Shown here piece by piece: positions 6,767-8,954 of a DNA stretch of 8,954 nucleotides. A program made the position numbers and the translations under genes. How positions within the stretch are numbered: the stretch's first letter is position 1; the number at the start of each line of letters is the position of its first letter. The notes under the pieces were generated by a model. The model was given only the letters and a program-made list of their open reading frames with translations, searched no databases and was not told the DNA's origin. The DNA lies in the NCBI GenBank assembly GCA_021785115.1, contig JAJYGO010000117.1:1-8954 (forward strand), read 5' to 3'. This DNA comes from Chloroflexota bacterium. Lineage in GTDB: Bacteria; Chloroflexota; Limnocylindria; Limnocylindrales; CSP1-4.

Positions 6767-7414
6767 ATGGACGAGCGAATGTCCCGCGCAACACCGGCCC
6801 CAGGCACGGCACCGGCCCCCGGCACGGGACCGGCCCCCGGCACGGGACCGGCCCCCGGCACGGCACCGAGCCCCGGCCAGCGACTGCTCGAGGTCGCGAG
6901 CCGGCTCTTCTACGCGGAGGGGATCCACGCGGTGGGCGTGGACCGGGTGATCGCCGAGGCGGGCGTCGCGAAGGCGACCCTGTACGCGCACTTCGCGACC
7001 AAGGCGGATCTCGTCGCGGCCTACCTCGAGCGCCGCAGCCTGGCGTGGGTCGCCGAGGTGGAGGAGCGGTCGGCCGGGCGCGAGCCTGGGACCCGGTCCG
7101 CGGTGCTGGCCCCGTTCGAGACGCTCCACGAGCGGGCCCGGGCGCCCGGGTTCCGGGGCTGCCCCTTCATCAACGCCGCCGCCGAGTACCCGGACCCGGG
7201 ACCAGTCGCCGAGCAGGTCGCTGCCCATCGCGGACGCCTTCGGGCGACCTTCGCCGGCCTCGCGGGCCAGGAGGGTTCCGATCCCGGGCTGCTCGATGCC
7301 CTGGTCGCGCTCTACGACGGCGCGCTCTCCGCGGCCCACCTGGACCGCGACCCGGAGGTGGTGACGCACGCCGCCTCCGTAGCGGCCGGCCTGGTCGGCA
7401 ACGGCACGCGCTGA
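6767..7414 (+). CDS. TetR/AcrR-family transcriptional regulator
   Basis: This 215-residue dimeric DNA-binding repressor has a standard N-terminal TetR helix-turn-helix at about 38-86, including RLLEVASRLFYAEG (39-52), VDRVIAEAGVAKATLYAHF (58-76) and the linker KADLVAAYLERR (79-90). The ligand domain contains GCPFINAAAEYPDP (131-144), a motif shared by an actinobacterial TetR subgroup. C132 in it is the only cysteine of the protein. Ahead of the HTH is an odd arm (8-37) of repeated Thr-Gly/Ala-Pro-Ala-Pro-Gly units. The ATG at 6767 has no ribosome site and sits at the predicted transcript start. The in-frame ATG at codon 5 is an alternative. Divergence from a peroxiredoxin-like gene over a shared palindrome suggests autoregulation and control of that gene. 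The inducer is unknown, and C132 as a redox switch is only a hypothesis. Confidence 0.9.
   Translation: MDERMSRATPAPGTAPAPGTGPAPGTGPAPGTAPSPGQRLLEVASRLFYAEGIHAVGVDRVIAEAGVAKATLYAHFATKADLVAAYLERRSLAWVAEVEERSAGREPGTRSAVLAPFETLHERARAPGFRGCPFINAAAEYPDPGPVAEQVAAHRGRLRATFAGLAGQEGSDPGLLDALVALYDGALSAAHLDRDPEVVTHAASVAAGLVGNGTR
6791..6877 (+). repeat. 18-bp in-frame tandem repeat (about 4.8 copies)
   Basis: Four full 18-bp units (starting 6806, 6824, 6842, 6860) follow a shorter first unit of 15 bp at 6791. Units 2 and 3 are identical; the others differ by few bases. Each encodes Thr-(Ala/Gly)-Pro-(Ala/Ser)-Pro-Gly. Because 18 is a multiple of 3, copy changes would lengthen or shorten the N-terminal arm of the TetR protein without breaking its frame. 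Confidence 0.9.
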
Positions 7415-7433
7415 CCATCGCCGCGAGATCGGA

Positions 7434-7470
7434 AGACCCCCGGCGGGCGGTGCATGCGAGCCGGGGGTCT
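7434..7470. terminator. Intrinsic terminator between convergent tetR and ABC exporter genes
   Basis: AGACCCCCGGC (7434-7444) and GCCGGGGGTCT (7460-7470) are a perfect 11-bp inverted repeat with a 15-base loop, 19 bases after the TetR stop. It is followed on the + strand by pyrimidine-rich GCTCTCTCCT rather than a pure T-run. The stem works on both strands and may also stop transcripts from the convergent permease gene. The rest of the gap to 7546 is GC-rich with four GGTCC copies (7494, 7504, 7510, 7523) and no gene. Confidence 0.75.
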
Positions 7471-7546
7471 GCTCTCTCCTGCGCGGAACCCCGGGTCCCG
7501 CCGGGTCCAGGTCCGGGCCGCCGGTCCTCGCCGGGGCCTGGCACGG

Positions 7547-8356
7547 CTACGCGCGGCGGCGGTAGCGCAGCAGGGCGAGGGGGGCGAAGACGACGATGAT
7601 CCCCGCGATCCAGGCGGCGGCCGCGATGACCGTGTGCGGGTCGGGGTTCCCCTCGACCAGGCCACGTGCGGCGTTCACCACCACCGTGACCGGGTTGGCC
7701 TGGGCGATGGGGCGCAGCCAGGAGGGCATCGTCTGCACCGGCACGAAGGCCGAGCTGGCGAAGGTGAGGGGGAAGATCGGGATGAAGATGGCGCCCTGGG
7801 CCGCCTGCGCCGACTTCGCCCGCAGCCCGATGTTCGCGCTGAGCCAGGCGATCGCGTAGGCGAAGCCGATGACGAGCCCGATGGCGAGCACGGCATCGAC
7901 CGGGCTGCCGTGGAAGCGGAAGCCGATGAGGTACCCGACCACGGTCATCACGAGGACCGTGTACAGGTTGCGGAGGGTGTCGCTGAAGGTCCGGCCGACC
8001 AGCACCGCCGACCCCGCCATCGGCAGGGAGCGGAAGCGGTCGATGAGCCCCTTCTGGAGGTCCTCCGCCAGGCCGATCGCGGTGCCGGTGGCGCCGAACA
8101 CGACGGTCTGGACGAAGATCCCGGGCATCAGGTAGTCGACGTAGTTCCCGCCGGGCACCTGGATCGCCCCGCCGAAGACGAAGGCGAAGAGCAGCACGAA
8201 CATGATCGGCGTGATCGTGTCGATCACCGCCAGCTGCGGGTTGCGGACGACCTGCATCAGGTTCCGCCAGGTGATCGTGATGGCGTCGGTGAGCACCCAG
8301 CCGGCGCGTCGCGCGCGCGGGGCTGCCGGGGCGAGGGGACGGGCGATGGCGGTCAT
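7547..8356 (-). CDS. ABC-2 type transporter permease (DrrB-like)
   Basis: This 269-residue membrane subunit of an ABC exporter is of the daunorubicin-resistance (DrrB) type, which works with a DrrA-type ATPase to export drugs, lipids or other hydrophobic compounds. A cytoplasmic N-terminus with WRNLMQVVRNP (30-40) leads into about six hydrophobic segments (roughly 49-65, 82-98, 130-147, 156-175, 188-205 and 243-263). Family marks are the loop LMPGIFVQTVVFG (76-88), DRFRSLPM (106-113) and the near-terminal PSWLRPIAQANPVT (211-224). Start at 8356 is supported by GGAGGA (8364-8369) seven bases upstream and by the ATGA overlap with the ATPase stop. A longer open frame upstream is only the ATPase read in another frame. 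The gene converges on tetR, with a strong hairpin between them. Substrate is unknown. Confidence 0.9.
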   Translation of the reverse strand: MTAIARPLAPAAPRARRAGWVLTDAITITWRNLMQVVRNPQLAVIDTITPIMFVLLFAFVFGGAIQVPGGNYVDYLMPGIFVQTVVFGATGTAIGLAEDLQKGLIDRFRSLPMAGSAVLVGRTFSDTLRNLYTVLVMTVVGYLIGFRFHGSPVDAVLAIGLVIGFAYAIAWLSANIGLRAKSAQAAQGAIFIPIFPLTFASSAFVPVQTMPSWLRPIAQANPVTVVVNAARGLVEGNPDPHTVIAAAAWIAGIIVVFAPLALLRYRRRA

Positions 8357-8954
8357 GCGGCGATCCTCCGGTCCGGGCGCCCGAAGCGGCGCCGGCGCGG
8401 TGCTGGGCTGGACGTGGTGCCGTCCGGGTCTGCCTCGGCACGACGCCCGGTGAGGGTCAGGAAGACGTCGTCGAGGCTGGGGCGGTGGAGCGAGAGCTCG
8501 GCCACCTCCAGGCCGGCGCCGTCGATCCGGCGCACGACCTCGGCGAGGGTGCCCGCACCGTGGTGCACCGGCACGCTGATGCGGCCGTGCTCGCGGTCCA
8601 GGCGCGGCTCGACGGCCGCCAGCGGGCGGAGCAACTCCGCCGCCTCGGGGCCCCGGGCGGTGTCCGCGATGCGGATCTCCACCACGTCCTCGCCGAGGCG
8701 ATCCTTCAGTTCGTCGGAGGTCCCCTCCGCGATGACCTGGCCGCCGTCGATGACGGCGATCCGGTCGGCCAGCCGGTCGGCCTCCTCCAGGTACTGGGTG
8801 GTGAGCAGGATCGTGGTGCCATCGGCGACCAGGCGCTCGATGACCTCCCACAGCCCCACGCGGCTGCGCGGGTCGAGGCCGGTGGTCGGCTCGTCCAGGA
8901 AGAGGACGGCCGGGCGCCCACCAGGGAAGCCGCCAGGTCCAGGCGCCGGCGCAT
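8353..8954 (-). CDS. ABC transporter ATP-binding protein (DrrA-like), 5' end outside window, frame broken
   Basis: This is the C-terminal part of a DrrA-type ATPase that powers the permease downstream. At the window edge it reads MRRRLDLAASLVG, which normally follows the LSGG signature, then Walker B VLFLDEPTTGLDPRSR (8907 downward), the switch region LLTTQYLEEADRLADRIAVID, where Gln replaces the usual His as in other DrrA proteins, and a C-terminal DUF4162-like domain ending in RPSLDDVFLTLTGRR. Walker A and the Q-loop lie beyond the window. The signature part and Walker B are in different frames. Adding one base near 8916 restores the expected LVGRPAVLFLDEP, so the gene has a 1-base deletion or a sequencing error. 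Without it, GTG at 8859 would be the first start in the lower frame and could not give a working ATPase. The stop overlaps the permease start as ATGA. Confidence 0.85.
   Translation of the reverse strand, partial: APAPGPGGFPGGRPAVLFLDEPTTGLDPRSRVGLWEVIERLVADGTTILLTTQYLEEADRLADRIAVIDGGQVIAEGTSDELKDRLGEDVVEIRIADTARGPEAAELLRPLAAVEPRLDREHGRISVPVHHGAGTLAEVVRRIDGAGLEVAELSLHRPSLDDVFLTLTGRRAEADPDGTTSSPAPRRRRFGRPDRRIAA

Noticed and set aside
6670..6861. N-terminal extension of the peroxiredoxin-like gene by 64 codons
   Set aside because: It would run through the promoter and operator and into the antisense of the tetR repeat; the ATG at 6669 has a strong ribosome site.
6791..6877. CRISPR-like array
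   Set aside because: The units are contiguous without spacers and are in-frame coding repeats.
7170..8441. 423-codon minus-strand frame spanning tetR and the permease region
   Set aside because: Arg/Pro-rich shadow without motifs; it crosses the terminator hairpin and overlaps two well-supported genes in other frames.
8357..8851. Longer start for the permease
   Set aside because: The added part is the ATPase read out of frame; the ATG at 8356 has GGAGGA and an ATGA overlap.

Overview
This is a high-GC window (roughly 70% by eye) from a free-living bacterium. GTG starts, 1- to 4-base gene overlaps, two luciferase-like oxidoreductases of the type that often use F420, a DrrAB-type exporter and an apparently leaderless regulator mRNA suggest Actinomycetota or a high-GC Chloroflexota soil or sediment lineage. 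Taxonomy cannot be settled from the window. I see no rRNA, tRNA, CRISPR array, transposase or phage gene, and no stretch over 300 bases without a gene.

Region 1 (1-5926, + strand) is one compact operon. It encodes a threonine-synthase-like PLP enzyme, two different luciferase-like (LLM) flavin-dependent oxidoreductases, an M24 metallopeptidase/creatinase-fold hydrolase, and an NCS1 (CodB-like) nucleobase-type permease. The first four genes overlap by 17, 4 and 4 bases. The 70-base gap before the permease is filled by a 25-codon ORF that overlaps the gene before it as ATGA and the gene after it as GTGA, so almost no base of the block is untranslated. Importer, two flavin oxygenases, a C-N hydrolase and a PLP lyase together look like uptake and breakdown of a small N-heterocycle or modified amino acid. 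The combination matches no named pathway I know, and the substrate is unknown. This is the best candidate here for an undescribed system.

Region 2 (5927-7470) is a divergent stress module. A CxxC peroxiredoxin-like gene (- strand) faces away from a TetR-family regulator (+ strand). Their 97-base gap holds a perfect 7-4-7 inverted repeat that overlaps a promoter-like sequence for the regulator. The predicted start of transcription falls on or next to its ATG, so the mRNA is probably leaderless. The regulator carries an unusual Pro/Gly/Ala-rich N-terminal arm built from 18-bp tandem repeats and has only one cysteine. A strong hairpin ends this unit.

Region 3 (7547-8954, - strand) is the end of a DrrAB-type ABC exporter operon: a full ABC-2 permease, preceded by an ATPase whose 5' part lies outside the window. 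The ATPase reading frame is broken by what looks like one missing base near 8916, between the signature motif and Walker B.
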